From positions 1-64,000 of the forward strand of contig CALWUJ010000005.1 in the NCBI GenBank assembly GCA_944384725.1: a stretch of DNA of 64,000 bases, given 5' to 3'. This stretch comes from an uncultured Agathobaculum sp. GTDB lineage: Bacteria; Bacillota; Clostridia; Oscillospirales; Butyricicoccaceae. Below are positions 54,669 through 62,970 of this stretch, in pieces (the stretch's first letter is position 1; the number at the start of each line of letters is the position of its first letter). The notes under the pieces were generated by a model that did no database searches, was not told the DNA's origin, and saw only the letters and a program-made list of their open reading frames with translations. The position numbers and the translations under genes were made by a program.

Positions 54669-55230
54669 GATCAAGCGAAAGACCAAGGAAACCGATATTA
54701 CGCTTGCGCTGGATTTGGAAGGCGGTGAGCGTAAGATTGACACCGGCATCGGCTTTTTTGACCATATGCTGAACTCCTTTGCCGTACACGGTGGATTCGG
54801 TCTGACGCTCCAATGCAAGGGCGATCTGGAGGTTGACGGACACCACACGGTCGAGGATTGCGGCATCGTGCTCGGACAGGCGCTTGCGCAGTGCTTGGGT
54901 GACAAGGCCGGCATTGCGCGTTTCGGTCAGGCGTTTGTGCCGATGGATGAAGCACTTGGCTTCTGCGCGCTGGACATTTCGGGTCGTCCCTATCTGGTGT
55001 TTGACGCGCCCATGCCGCAGCCGATGTGCGGGCAGTATGACACCTGCCTGACGGTCGAGTTTATGCGTGCGCTCAGCGTAAACGCCGGGCTGACGCTTCA
55101 TTTGAAATGCGAATACGGAGATAACGCGCATCATATCACGGAGGCGCTGTACAAGGCGCTGGCACGTGCGCTGCGGCAGGCGGTTACGGTGACGGGCGGC
55201 GGCGTTTTAAGCGCAAAGGGAGTACTGTGA
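54655..55230 (+). CDS. hisB: Imidazoleglycerol-phosphate dehydratase
   Basis: A 191-residue monofunctional dehydratase (no phosphatase part). The two metal-binding repeats are IGFFDHMLNSFAVHGG/DGHHTVEDCGIVLGQAL and DNAHHITEALYKALARAL, the diagnostic HHxxE pairs. Start ATG 54655 inside the hisD end with GGAGGTG upstream. Confidence 0.97.
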   Translation: MRKAEIKRKTKETDITLALDLEGGERKIDTGIGFFDHMLNSFAVHGGFGLTLQCKGDLEVDGHHTVEDCGIVLGQALAQCLGDKAGIARFGQAFVPMDEALGFCALDISGRPYLVFDAPMPQPMCGQYDTCLTVEFMRALSVNAGLTLHLKCEYGDNAHHITEALYKALARALRQAVTVTGGGVLSAKGVL

Positions 55231-55847
55231 TGGGGTATATCGCAATTGTAGACTACGGCGCGGGCAATCTGATGAGCGTGCACAATACGCTGGATTTTCT
55301 GGGCTATGAAAATAAGGTTGCGGATACGCCTGCGGTTATCGAGCAGGCTTCCGGTGTGATTTTACCGGGTGTGGGTGCGTTCCCCGATGCAATGGTCGCG
55401 CTGCATGCTTCGGGTCTGACCGACGCGGTGCTGCATGCGGCGGAAGAGAAGCCGTTTCTCGGTATCTGTCTCGGCATGCAGATGCTGTTTGAAGAGTCGG
55501 ACGAGGTGCGGCTGTGTAAGGGACTTGGATTGCTGCCCGGCCGCATAGAGCGTATCCGAACCGAACTCAAACTGCCGCAGATTGGCTGGAACGCGCTGGA
55601 CATCGTGCGTCCCAACGCGATGACCGAGGGAATTGTCAGCGGCGACTATGTCTATTTCGTGCATAGCTTTATGGCGTGTCCCGCGCAAGAGGATGATCTT
55701 GCCGCGGTAACTGACTACGGCGCGCGTGTGCCCGCTATGGTGGCGCGCGGCAACCTGTTTGGCTGCCAGTTCCATCCGGAAAAAAGCGGAAAAGTAGGAC
55801 TTCGTATGCTTCAAAACTTTGCAAAACTGACGGAGGTGGACAAATGA
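55230..55847 (+). CDS. hisH: Imidazole glycerol phosphate synthase, glutaminase subunit
   Basis: A 205-residue class I glutamine amidotransferase. The nucleophile elbow GICLGMQMLFE (Cys near 80) and the HPEKSGKVG His/Glu pair near 185 are present. It feeds ammonia to HisF. ATG 55230 is preferred (AAGGGAG eight bases upstream); a GTG at 55227 is one codon longer. Overlaps both neighbours by a few bases. Confidence 0.96.
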   Translation: MGYIAIVDYGAGNLMSVHNTLDFLGYENKVADTPAVIEQASGVILPGVGAFPDAMVALHASGLTDAVLHAAEEKPFLGICLGMQMLFEESDEVRLCKGLGLLPGRIERIRTELKLPQIGWNALDIVRPNAMTEGIVSGDYVYFVHSFMACPAQEDDLAAVTDYGARVPAMVARGNLFGCQFHPEKSGKVGLRMLQNFAKLTEVDK

Positions 55848-56557
55848 AGGTTATCCCGGCGATTGATCTCAAAGATGGGCAGTGTGTGCGCCTGAAAAAA
55901 GGCGATTATGATACGGTGCATAAAGTAGCCGAAGATGCGGTTGAGACTGCGCGCAAGTTCATGGCCGCGGGCGCGACGATGATCCATATGGTTGATCTGG
56001 ACGCGGCGAAGGACGGCTCACATGCCAATTATGACGTGGTCGAGCGGGTCATTCGTGAGACCGGCGCGGTGGTTGAACTGGGCGGCGGCGTCCGCACGAT
56101 GCAGAATGTTGAGGCGGTGCTGGCACTTGGTGTAAAGCGCGTCATTATCGGTTCGGCGGCGGTGCGCAACCCGCAGTTTGTGGCGGAAGCGGTCAAAAAA
56201 TACGGCGATAAAATCGCGGTCGGCATCGATGCGAAGTCGGAAACCGTGCGTACCGATGGCTGGTTAGGCGACAGCGGCGAGAATTACATCTCGTTTGCCG
56301 AGCGCATGGAGTCTTACGGCGTGAAAACGATCATTTTCACTGATATCGACAAGGACGGCATGCTCGCCGGCCCGAACTTTGACCAGCTCGCAGCGCTGCG
56401 CGCGACCGTGTCCTGCCGCATTGCTGCGTCGGGCGGTGTGTCGACGCTTGACGATATCCGTCAGCTCAAGCGGCTGGGCATTGATGCTGCCATTGCAGGC
56501 AAAGCAGTTTACACGGGCAAGCTTGATCTGCCCGCTGCCATCAAGGAGGCCGAATGA
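55844..56557 (+). CDS. hisA: Phosphoribosyl-formimino-AICAR phosphate isomerase
   Basis: A 237-residue TIM barrel for the Amadori rearrangement before His[22 protein letters not shown] holds the first catalytic Asp (in parts), VELGGGVRT and the second-half FTDIDKDGM complete the half-barrel repeat shared with HisF. ATGA overlap at both ends. Confidence 0.96.
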   Translation: MKVIPAIDLKDGQCVRLKKGDYDTVHKVAEDAVETARKFMAAGATMIHMVDLDAAKDGSHANYDVVERVIRETGAVVELGGGVRTMQNVEAVLALGVKRVIIGSAAVRNPQFVAEAVKKYGDKIAVGIDAKSETVRTDGWLGDSGENYISFAERMESYGVKTIIFTDIDKDGMLAGPNFDQLAALRATVSCRIAASGGVSTLDDIRQLKRLGIDAAIAGKAVYTGKLDLPAAIKEAE

Positions 56558-57321
56558 TGCTGGCCAAACGCATTATCCCTTGCCTGGATGTCAAGGACGG
56601 CCGGGTGGTCAAGGGCGTCAACTTCGTCGGCCTGCGTGATGCGGGTGATCCGGTGGAACTGGCGAAATTTTATTCGCAGGAGGGCGCGGACGAAATCGTA
56701 TTCCTCGATATTACGGCGACAAGCGACGGCCGTGACACGATTGCGGACGTGGTGCGCCGCACCTGCCGCGAGGTATTCGTTCCGGTTACGGTCGGCGGCG
56801 GCATCCGCACAGTGGACGATTTTCGCGATATTCTGCGCGCAGGCGCGGACAAGATTTCGGTTAATTCGGCGGCGGTGAAAAATCCCGATCTGGTGAATGC
56901 TGCGGCAGAGAAATACGGCAGTCAGTGCGTGGTCGTTGCGATCGACGGCCGTTGGACGGGCAAGACGCCCTCGGGTTTTGAGGTTTACGTCGCGGGCGGC
57001 CGCACACCGACCGGTATCGATGCAGTCGCATGGGCGCGTGAGGTATATGAGCGCGGCGCGGGCGAGATACTGCTGACCTCGATGGACAAGGACGGCACGA
57101 AGTCGGGGTTTGACCTGGAATTGACGCGCGCAGTGGTTGACGCAGTCGGCATTCCGGTCATTGCGTCTGGCGGCTGCGGCTCATTGGAGCACTTCTCCGA
57201 GGTGTTCGAGAAAACAGGCTGCGACGCGGCGCTTGCCGCCAGCCTGTTTCACTATGGCGAGCTGACGGTAGGGCAGGTCAAGACGCATCTGCACGAAAAA
57301 AATATTCCGGTGAGGTTGTAA
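56554..57321 (+). CDS. hisF: Imidazole glycerol phosphate synthase, cyclase subunit
   Basis: A 255-residue TIM barrel, paralogue of His[31 protein letters not shown] and [18 protein letters not shown] (parts) carry the two catalytic Asp residues and the phosphate sites. Starts either at 56554 or at the next ATG 56557, the latter giving better spacing to AGGAGG. Confidence 0.97.
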   Translation: MMLAKRIIPCLDVKDGRVVKGVNFVGLRDAGDPVELAKFYSQEGADEIVFLDITATSDGRDTIADVVRRTCREVFVPVTVGGGIRTVDDFRDILRAGADKISVNSAAVKNPDLVNAAAEKYGSQCVVVAIDGRWTGKTPSGFEVYVAGGRTPTGIDAVAWAREVYERGAGEILLTSMDKDGTKSGFDLELTRAVVDAVGIPVIASGGCGSLEHFSEVFEKTGCDAALAASLFHYGELTVGQVKTHLHEKNIPVRL

Positions 57322-57324
57322 GAG

Positions 57325-57657
57325 ATGGATTTGAGCAAGTTTTTTGTCAAAGCGCCGCTCATTCCGGTGATTTGTCAGGACGAGCGAAACGGCGAGGTGC
57401 TGATGCTGGGTTATGCCAATGAAGAGGCACTCAAGTTGACTATGGACACCGGCACGGCGTGGTTTTTCTCGCGCTCGAGGCAGAAGCTGTGGAACAAGGG
57501 CGAGACTTCGGGCAACTTTATTTTTGTCAGTAAGATACTGTCCGATTGTGATGATGATACACTGATTTATGTCGGCATACCCAAGGGGCCGGTCTGTCAT
57601 ACGGGCAACCGCACCTGCTTCTACACCACCTTGTGGGAAAAGGAGGAGCAGGCGTGA
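57325..57657 (+). CDS. hisI: Phosphoribosyl-AMP cyclohydrolase
   Basis: A 110-residue zinc enzyme, monofunctional: hisE is a separate gene downstream. [13 protein letters not shown]-like [12 protein letters not shown], the TWFFSRSR-like [20 protein letters not shown] and the metal motif [10 protein letters not shown], then [10 protein letters not shown], identify it. It opens the pyrimidine ring of PR-AMP. Confidence 0.95.
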   Translation: MDLSKFFVKAPLIPVICQDERNGEVLMLGYANEEALKLTMDTGTAWFFSRSRQKLWNKGETSGNFIFVSKILSDCDDDTLIYVGIPKGPVCHTGNRTCFYTTLWEKEEQA

Positions 57658-57770
57658 TGGCATTTCCTTTGGTGACCGTGGGGCTTTGTGGTCGGTGCGG
57701 TCGTGGCGATTGCGCTGATCGCAGCGCTTGTCCTGCTGATTACCAAGCGGCAGTGACCGAAGAAAAATGA
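57657..57770 (+). pseudogene. Small ORF between hisI and hisE, possibly frameshifted membrane peptide
   Basis: AGGAGG eight bases before ATG 57657 (which overlaps the hisI stop) is a strong start site. That frame gives a 37-residue Cys/Arg-rich peptide of no recognisable kind, ending at 57770. The +1 frame, closed just upstream by a TGA at 57672, encodes from 57685 a clean 23-residue membrane helix with a TKRQ end (stop 57754-57756). One missing or extra base near 57665-57684 would join them. Either a decayed small membrane protein or an assembly error. Confidence 0.45.
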
Positions 57771-57786
57771 TAGGAGGACGAATGAC

Positions 57787-58110
57787 ATGAATTCGTTTGA
57801 ACAGATGGAGGCGGTCATCGCGCAGCGCCGCGCGGAGCCGCAGGAAAATTCCTATACCTGCTACCTGTTTGAAAAGGGTCTGGACAAGATCCTCAAAAAG
57901 GTGGGCGAGGAGTGCGCGGAGACGATTATCGCCGCCAAAAACGGCGATAAGGCAGAACTGGTTGGCGAGATCAACGATGTGTTTTATCACATGATGGTCA
58001 TGATGAACGAATGCGGCGTGACGCTTGAGGACGTATGCGCGGAGATGGATAAGCGCGCGGAGAAGATCGGCAACCTCAAGCAGTTCCACGTTTCCGACCA
58101 TAACACCTGA
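57787..58110 (+). CDS. hisE: Phosphoribosyl-ATP pyrophosphatase
   Basis: A 107-residue all-alpha MazG-like enzyme that removes pyrophosphate from PR-ATP. The SYTCYLFEKGLDKILKKVGEECAETIIAAKN helix pair (in parts) carries the metal-binding EExxE set, followed by EINDVFYHMMVMMNE. Last gene of the his operon; AGGAGG nine bases upstream of ATG 57787. Confidence 0.94.
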   Translation: MNSFEQMEAVIAQRRAEPQENSYTCYLFEKGLDKILKKVGEECAETIIAAKNGDKAELVGEINDVFYHMMVMMNECGVTLEDVCAEMDKRAEKIGNLKQFHVSDHNT

Positions 58111-58203
58111 TTTTACAACAGAACAAATCCCTTTCCTGCATCGTGTTTATGATAGAAGCATGCAAGGCCGTCAAACGTATTTTTAGGCAGGAGGAGAAAA
58201 TTT

Positions 58204-58247
58204 CCCTCGAATTTTGCAGTGTGGCTGTAACGATTCGGGGGTTTTTT
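58204..58247 (+). terminator. Terminator of the his operon
   Basis: CCCTCGAAT (58204-58212) / ATTCGGGGG (58233-58241, one U-G) with an inner TTGCAG/CTGTAA stem and T6 run 58242-58247. Confidence 0.88.
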
Positions 58248-58277
58248 GACTCTTATAGATAGAGGCTGCGGAAACCT

Positions 58278-58331
58278 TCAGAAAACTTTAAGAATTTTCG
58301 CGGCAAAATCCTAAGAATATCCTGCTATGCT
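58278..58331 (+). promoter_or_regulatory. Promoter with direct repeats, activator-type
   Basis: TATGCT (58326-58331) preceded by TGC but with no -35. In its place are similar heptamers TCAGAAA (58278), TAAGAAT (58289) and TAAGAAT (58312), spaced 11 and 23 bases, i.e. one and two helical turns. This is the layout of OmpR/PhoB-class response-regulator promoters. Confidence 0.5.
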
Positions 58332-58382
58332 GGGTATATCAGACAGGCTGTTCGTGTGGCAGCCGGAAAGGGGAAAACTGAT

Positions 58383-59288
58383 ATGACGACTCGTTATGCT
58401 GTGATAGAGAGACAGGAACAGACCCCGCGCACTGCGTCTCGCCCGGCACGGCGGCGCACCCGCCGTAAAGCGCACAAGCGCCGGCATCCGTTCCGGCTTC
58501 TCATGATATTGCTTGTGCTGGGGGCTGTGGTTTGCTTTTTACCGCGTGTTGCAACCGGCGGCATGGCTGTGCTGCGCTGGCAATTGGACGGGGTGGACGT
58601 CAAAAGCGGCACAGCTGCGGAAATTTTTCAGATATCGCTGACGGATAGCCGTGCAGGTGAGATTTTGCAGCATCCGGAAAACTATCCGCCTGCGCTGCTC
58701 GAACTGTTGGCGGGCAATCATGAGACGCTGGACTTTGTGCTGGACTATCCGGCGCATCACGCGGATGCACCTGCCGAAAGCCTGACCGAACCGCTGGATA
58801 CCGTGCCGTTGCTGCTGCAATGGGATGGCCGCTGGGGGTATCAGGATTATGGCAGCAGCTCGATCGCGGTCAGCGGCTGCGCACCGACCAGCCTTTCGAT
58901 CGCGGCGGCCTATCTGACCGGAGACAGCACGGTTACGCCGTATCAGGTGGCACGCTATGCTGCCGAGCATGGGTATTACATACCGGGGCAGGGAACAAGC
59001 TGGTCGCTGCTGAGCGAGGGCGCTGCGGCATTCGGGATCAGCTGTCGTCAGCTTTCTCTGGACAAGGCACAGATCGACGCGGCGCTGGACGCAGGCCAAC
59101 CGGTGATTTGCTCGATGCTGCCGGGCGATTTTACGACCGAAGGACACTTTATCGTGCTGGCTGGACGGGCTTCTGACGGTGCATATGAAGTGCGCGATCC
59201 GAATAGCGTTAAGCGCAGCGAAAAAACATGGTCTTATGACCGGCTTTCCGGTCAGATCGCAGCACTGTGGGCTTGTTCCCGCGCATGA
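58383..59288 (+). CDS. C39-like cysteine peptidase, membrane-anchored, surface-exposed
   Basis: A 301-residue protein: a very basic N-terminus (Arg/Lys-rich to residue 38), one membrane helix (about 40-60), and a C-terminal papain-like peptidase_C39_2 domain. The expected triad is Cys in AVSGCAPTSLS (near 167), His in EGHFIVLAG (near 259) and Asp in VRDPNS (near 273). The catalytic part should lie outside the cell, cleaving peptides or wall components. ATG 58383 after AAAGGGG is preferred to an upstream ATG at 58356. Monocistronic. Confidence 0.8.
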   Translation: MTTRYAVIERQEQTPRTASRPARRRTRRKAHKRRHPFRLLMILLVLGAVVCFLPRVATGGMAVLRWQLDGVDVKSGTAAEIFQISLTDSRAGEILQHPENYPPALLELLAGNHETLDFVLDYPAHHADAPAESLTEPLDTVPLLLQWDGRWGYQDYGSSSIAVSGCAPTSLSIAAAYLTGDSTVTPYQVARYAAEHGYYIPGQGTSWSLLSEGAAAFGISCRQLSLDKAQIDAALDAGQPVICSMLPGDFTTEGHFIVLAGRASDGAYEVRDPNSVKRSEKTWSYDRLSGQIAALWACSRA

Positions 59289-59296
59289 TTTGGAAA

Positions 59297-59320
59297 GGGG
59301 CGCATTTGCGCCCCTTTGTC
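59297..59320 (+). terminator. Terminator after C39-like gene
   Basis: GGGGCGCA / TGCGCCCC stem with TT loop; TTTGTCTT tail. Confidence 0.8.
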
Positions 59321-59349
59321 TTGCCTGTGATGGAAAAACATGATATGCT
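59321..59349 (+). promoter_or_regulatory. Promoter of the PNPOx-family gene
   Basis: TTGCCT (59321-59326), 17 bases, TATGCT (59344-59349) preceded by TGA. Confidence 0.6.
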
Positions 59350-59369
59350 GGTGCAGAGGTGAAATAATC

Positions 59370-59849
59370 ATGCGCAGAAAAGACAGAGAAATCACAGGAC
59401 GGGAAAATATTGAGCCGATTTTGCAGGCGTGCAAAACCTGCCGTCTGGCGATGATCGCAGACGGTATGCCGTATGTCATTCCGCTGAATTTTGGCTATAC
59501 ATGGGATGAGAGCGGATTGACCATCTATTTTCACAGCGGTATCAAAGGCAAAAAGATCGATGCGCTGCGCGCAGACCCGCGCGTGTGCTTTGAGATGGAT
59601 ACCGAAATGGGTCTGACTGGCGAAGGCGATCTGGCTTGCCGGTACAGCTTTGCATTTTCGTCTGTCGTAGGATACGGCAGCATACAGTTTGCGCAGAATA
59701 ACGAGGAAAAGCGCCGCGGCTTTGACATTATCATGGAGCATCAGACCGGACGGGGAGACTGGTCATATACAGATGCTGCGCTGTCTGTGGCTGAAGTGTT
59801 CTGGGTGCATGCGGATTCGTTTGAGGGCTCGCAAAAGCTGCCGAAATGA
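59370..59849 (+). CDS. Pyridoxamine 5'-phosphate oxidase-fold flavoprotein (NimA-like)
   Basis: A 159-residue split-barrel protein of the NimA/PNPOx-like type: MRRKDREI start, CRLAMIADGMPYVIPLNFGY and YFHSGIKGKKIDALRADPRVCFE are family blocks (given in parts). These bind FMN or heme; NimA relatives reduce nitroimidazoles, but most members have unknown substrates. ATG 59370 with AGAGGTG upstream; an ATG at 59340 overlaps the promoter. Confidence 0.8.
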   Translation: MRRKDREITGRENIEPILQACKTCRLAMIADGMPYVIPLNFGYTWDESGLTIYFHSGIKGKKIDALRADPRVCFEMDTEMGLTGEGDLACRYSFAFSSVVGYGSIQFAQNNEEKRRGFDIIMEHQTGRGDWSYTDAALSVAEVFWVHADSFEGSQKLPK

Positions 59850-59876
59850 TACAGTGTTTGGCAAACGGAACAAAAG

Positions 59877-59913
59877 AAAACCGCCGGAAACCAGCTTGGT
59901 TTCCGGCGGTTTT
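59877..59913. terminator. Bidirectional terminator between convergent genes
   Basis: 16-bp perfect stem (59877-59892 / 59898-59913) including AAAA/TTTT ends, loop AGCTT. Confidence 0.93.
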
Positions 59914-59930
59914 GTATTCTCACAAAGAGA

Positions 59931-60530
59931 TTATTCCCAGAAGTGCTGTGCGATCTGGTCAGCTTGTGCTTCTGCCTCGCATAGCAGTGCTTCTGCATCG
60001 TTACCGACAATATCCAGTCCCTCCGCTGCAAGCGTGTCAAAGCGACCTTGGCTGAGCAGTTTGCAGATTGACCGCAGGTAGGCGGAAGCGTGATCCGTGA
60101 GCATGGGGTCTGTGTTATCCACAATACCGCCGCGGGTGGTGACATAAACAAACCGCTGCAAGCGGCAGTCGCCTACCGGATAGTTGTCGCTGCCGTAGTG
60201 GAAGGTCAGGCCGGTGACACATAGGCGTTCCAGATAATTGCGTACCATCGACGGCACGCTCAGATCCCAGAAAGGACAGGCCAGCACGACCGCGTCCGCA
60301 TTTTTGAACTGGTTGGCAAGTGCAAAAAACGGCAGACTGAACGCACCGGACGCGGAAAGCGCATCGCGTTCCGCGATGTCCTTAGCATCATAGGGGGTCA
60401 GGTGCAGCGCGGGCAGAGCGAGCACCTCGATCTCGGCGTCCGGAATCTGACGAATCAGCCGCTGTGCGAGACGAAGGGTGCGGGAGTTAGCTCCGCGGAT
60501 GCATCCGTTGACAAACAGTACTTTTTTCAT
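59931..60530 (-). CDS. NAD(P)H-dependent FMN oxidoreductase (flavodoxin fold)
   Basis: A 199-residue flavodoxin-fold protein related to FMN azoreductases and NAD(P)H:quinone reductases. The FMN phosphate loop is VNGCIRGANSRTLRLAQ (in parts, residues 7-23); ACPFWDLSVPSMVRNYLER and YVTTRGG are the family's isoalloxazine-binding blocks. ATG 60530 with GGAG upstream, seven bases after the zinc-ribbon gene stop. Likely reduces quinones or azo/nitro compounds. Confidence 0.83.
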   Translation of the reverse strand: MKKVLFVNGCIRGANSRTLRLAQRLIRQIPDAEIEVLALPALHLTPYDAKDIAERDALSASGAFSLPFFALANQFKNADAVVLACPFWDLSVPSMVRNYLERLCVTGLTFHYGSDNYPVGDCRLQRFVYVTTRGGIVDNTDPMLTDHASAYLRSICKLLSQGRFDTLAAEGLDIVGNDAEALLCEAEAQADQIAQHFWE

Positions 60531-60537
60531 ATCGGTT

Positions 60538-60945
60538 TTACTCCTTTGGCAGTTGTTTGCCGCACTTGCGGCAGAAGGCAAAATCACTTTGCACCGACGC
60601 GCCGCAATATGGGCAGAAGCTGCCGCTGGTTGGCGGAACATCCGGCGTATGCTTGGGCTTGCCGCCAAAACGCTGGTTGAGCGGGTCGGGTTCTTCGGTG
60701 TCATCCGTGATATCGAATTCGGAATAGCGGTTTTCGCCGGTGGCGTTCTTGAAGTTGTAAACCGCATTGACAACACCGATGATGATGAACAGCACGCCGA
60801 ACAGCGGGAAGATGATGCCGACAAGGCCAAAGCCCTGTGTCATGGATGCGGCAAGCACGGTCCAAAAGATGCCGAATACAATGCCGAACACAGCGCCAAA
60901 GCCGCCCATCATGGAAGGGCCACGGCCGGGTTTGATGCTTTTCAT
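60538..60945 (-). CDS. Zinc-ribbon membrane protein
   Basis: A 135-residue protein with two membrane helices (about 14-35 and 40-62), a charged linker and a C-terminal zinc ribbon (FCPYCGASV...FCRKCGKQL). The reverse layout of the zinc-ribbon pair at 5.5-6.3 kb. AGGTGGAG precedes ATG 60945. Function unknown; co-transcribed with the reductase downstream. Confidence 0.75.
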   Translation of the reverse strand: MKSIKPGRGPSMMGGFGAVFGIVFGIFWTVLAASMTQGFGLVGIIFPLFGVLFIIIGVVNAVYNFKNATGENRYSEFDITDDTEEPDPLNQRFGGKPKHTPDVPPTSGSFCPYCGASVQSDFAFCRKCGKQLPKE

Positions 60946-60968
60946 AGTACTCCACCTGCCTTTGCTTC

Positions 60969-60997
60969 ATCATAGCACAGGGAAGGTCAAAAGACAA
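60969..60997 (-). promoter_or_regulatory. Promoter of zinc-ribbon/reductase operon
   Basis: Minus strand TTGTCT (60992-60997), 17 bases, TATGAT (60969-60974) preceded by TGC. Its -35 abuts the T-run of the upstream terminator. Confidence 0.6.
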
Positions 60998-61027
60998 GAA
61001 AACCGCTCCTTTTTTTGAAAGGAGCGG
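60998..61027 (-). terminator. Terminator after flavin reductase-rubredoxin gene
   Basis: Minus strand CCGCTCCTTT / AAAGGAGCGG stem followed by TTTTCTT (stem 61018-61027 / 61003-61012). Confidence 0.85.
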
Positions 61028-61046
61028 AAAAGGATGGGTATGATAT

Positions 61047-61679
61047 TTAAGCTTCGCTGCGCTTGACAAATTTGCTGCGCGGAGCGCGGCAAATCGGGCA
61101 AACATAGTCGTCCGGGATGGACTCGTCCAGACGGACATAGCCGCAGACCGTGCATTTCCAACCGGCATCCGGGCCAACCTCATGATAAACGGGCGCTGCG
61201 GGGGGCGCGTCCTTGCCGCGGTTTTCCAGAGCTTTGACGGTCAGGCAGTCACCGTCCGCAAGCACTTCGGCATCGGTCAGTTCGCAGATAAACAGCGTGT
61301 ACGAGCCAATGGCAACCGTTTCCGTTACACGCAGGCTCAAGCGGGAAACCATGCCGTCCTTGAGGAACGGGCAGCCGTTGGCATCGGTTTCAAACGGGAA
61401 CGAAGCGAACTTATCGACCGCGCGACCGGATTTGTAGCCGAATTCGTTGACGATTTTTTCGTCAGCATCCTGCGCAAGCAGGGTTACAGCGGCAACGCCG
61501 CTCTTTTTCAGTGCCGCGCTGGTAGCCGAGTCGTTGTTGAGGGACAGCGTAAACTTCGGCGGACGGGAAGAGGTCACCTGATGGAGCGAATTGATGATGC
61601 AGCCGAAATTCTTGCCATCGGCCACGGTTGAGATCAGCGCAAGACTATAATCGAGCTTTTTGTAGGCGGCGTTATTCAT
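61047..61679 (-). CDS. Flavin reductase-rubredoxin fusion (high-molecular-weight rubredoxin)
   Basis: A 210-residue fusion. Residues 1-155 are a flavin-reductase-like FMN domain (NFGCIINSLHQVTSSRP, FSLNN-like TLSLNNDSATS blocks); residues 170-205 a rubredoxin with two CxxC pairs (KCTVCGY and CPICRAPRSKF). In acetogens such Hrb proteins pass electrons from NAD(P)H to flavodiiron proteins or rubrerythrin to remove O2 and peroxide. AAAGGGAG precedes ATG 61679. It marks an anaerobe. Confidence 0.9.
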   Translation of the reverse strand: MNNAAYKKLDYSLALISTVADGKNFGCIINSLHQVTSSRPPKFTLSLNNDSATSAALKKSGVAAVTLLAQDADEKIVNEFGYKSGRAVDKFASFPFETDANGCPFLKDGMVSRLSLRVTETVAIGSYTLFICELTDAEVLADGDCLTVKALENRGKDAPPAAPVYHEVGPDAGWKCTVCGYVRLDESIPDDYVCPICRAPRSKFVKRSEA

Positions 61680-61702
61680 AGAGCAGCTCCCTTTCTTATG
61701 CT

Positions 61703-61731
61703 ATTAAAATCAATTACTAATTACAAACCAA
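61703..61731 (-). promoter_or_regulatory. Promoter of the flavin reductase-rubredoxin gene
   Basis: Minus strand TTGGTT (61726-61731), 17 bases, TTTAAT (61703-61708); AT-rich with repeated TAATTA-like words that could bind a redox regulator. Confidence 0.5.
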
Positions 61732-61798
61732 TACTACCACATATGAAAGGGAAATGCTACATCAAAAGCACCAAAGTTGCAGGGCAGAATTTAGGGAA

Positions 61799-62140
61799 TC
61801 ATAACAGATTGATGAAGCTGGGGCGTTCCAGATCAGGCAGGTGGTTGAGTTGGGCGAGCAGTTCCGTGCGGTCGAGCACAAAATCCTCCGAGTTTTCATC
61901 TTTTTCGTATGCGGCAAGCACGCGGTCAAACAGGCGGTCGGCCAGATCGATTTCGTCATGCAGCAGCAGAGAACCGAGCAAAAGCTGTGCATCATCCCAG
62001 TGCTGGTGCGCCTTGTCCAGATCGCCTGCTTTGATTTCGCGGACAATGCGGTCGGTCACTTGTTCCACCGCATGCAGGCTCCACCAGCTGCCCCAAATGA
62101 GAAGCGCCAGCAACAGCAGAGCAATGCATAGACGCCGCAT
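61799..62140 (-). CDS. DUF4363 family protein
   Basis: A 113-residue protein with an N-terminal signal anchor (residues 4-22, ending near WGSWWSLHAV) and a helical, acidic external part resembling DUF4363. GGAG precedes ATG 62140, which lies one base after the DUF421 stop. DUF421 and DUF4363 genes are commonly paired in spore-forming Bacillota. Function not known. Confidence 0.75.
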   Translation of the reverse strand: MRRLCIALLLLALLIWGSWWSLHAVEQVTDRIVREIKAGDLDKAHQHWDDAQLLLGSLLLHDEIDLADRLFDRVLAAYEKDENSEDFVLDRTELLAQLNHLPDLERPSFINLL

Positions 62141-62141
62141 A

Positions 62142-62816
62142 TCAGCGTTTCTCCTTTCTTTGAATGAAGCTGTTGCCGCAGTCATCCAGCGTCATCAGGA
62201 ACACATCAGATACGGCAAGGCTTTGGTTTCTCAGTCGGTTTTCGATATCTTTGGGATCAAGCTGCAACAGACGAAGCGAACGGCGCACCAGCTGACCGTC
62301 GGACACGACAACCAGCGGCAGACCGGTATCCTTGGGCGTGATGCCCAGCATTTCCGCCGTGACCGGCTGCTGCGGCTGTTTGAGGATGACCGACAGCGTG
62401 CCGTCCGGTTCGATCACGCCATATTTCACATCGGACACCGAGGCGACATTTTGTTTGCGCAGTGTCTCGATGATCTCATCGGTGGTCAGACGCATTTCGC
62501 GCAGCTTGGGGATATCCAGCTGTCCGCCGCGGATGATAATGGCGGGCTGACCGTTGAGCAGCCGCCGGAATGTGCGGCTTTTCAGCGCAATCCAGCTGAG
62601 CAGGATCTCGAGGACGATAAGCGTAGCGATGGGGACCAGCCCGGCAAACATGGGGATGCCCAGATCCTGCATGGGAACGGCAGCCAAATCGGAAACCAGA
62701 ATGGTGATGACCAGTTCGGACGGATCGAGTTCACCGATCTGGCGTTTGCCCATCAGACGTACCGCAGCGATGACGGCAAAGTATAATATCAGCGTGCGAA
62801 GCAGAGGGACTGCCAT
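62142..62816 (-). CDS. DUF421 (YetF-like) membrane protein
   Basis: A 224-residue protein: three membrane helices (about 4-20, 28-46, 55-78) then two cytosolic DUF421 subdomains. VRLMGKRQIGELDPSELVITILVSDLA (parts) is the YetF/YcaP signature and the LLNGQPAIIIRGGQLD and LRKQNVASVSDVKYGVIEPDGTLSV blocks continue it. No biochemical role is firmly established. AGAGG precedes ATG 62816. First gene of the DUF421-DUF4363 pair. Confidence 0.88.
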   Translation of the reverse strand: MAVPLLRTLILYFAVIAAVRLMGKRQIGELDPSELVITILVSDLAAVPMQDLGIPMFAGLVPIATLIVLEILLSWIALKSRTFRRLLNGQPAIIIRGGQLDIPKLREMRLTTDEIIETLRKQNVASVSDVKYGVIEPDGTLSVILKQPQQPVTAEMLGITPKDTGLPLVVVSDGQLVRRSLRLLQLDPKDIENRLRNQSLAVSDVFLMTLDDCGNSFIQRKEKR

Positions 62817-62849
62817 TTTTCGGCCTCTTTTCTATCAGGATTTATCGGT

Positions 62850-62858
62850 AGTATAGCA
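62850..62858 (-). promoter_or_regulatory. Extended -10 promoter of DUF421 gene
   Basis: Minus strand TATACT (62850-62855) preceded by TGC; no clear -35. Confidence 0.5.
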
Positions 62859-62916
62859 CAAAAACGGAAGAATATACCCGGTTAGGAATTTAACAAAGTA
62901 AAATGCGAAAAAGTTG

Positions 62917-62945
62917 TTGACATTCGCTCAGAGCGGATTTATAAT
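62917..62945 (+). promoter_or_regulatory. Consensus sigma-A promoter of ilvB
   Basis: TTGACA (62917-62922), 17 bases, TATAAT (62940-62945): full consensus. RNA begins near 62952, about 320 bases before ilvB, which holds the T-box. Confidence 0.95.
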
Positions 62946-62970
62946 ATGAATTACATTTTGAACAACGCAA

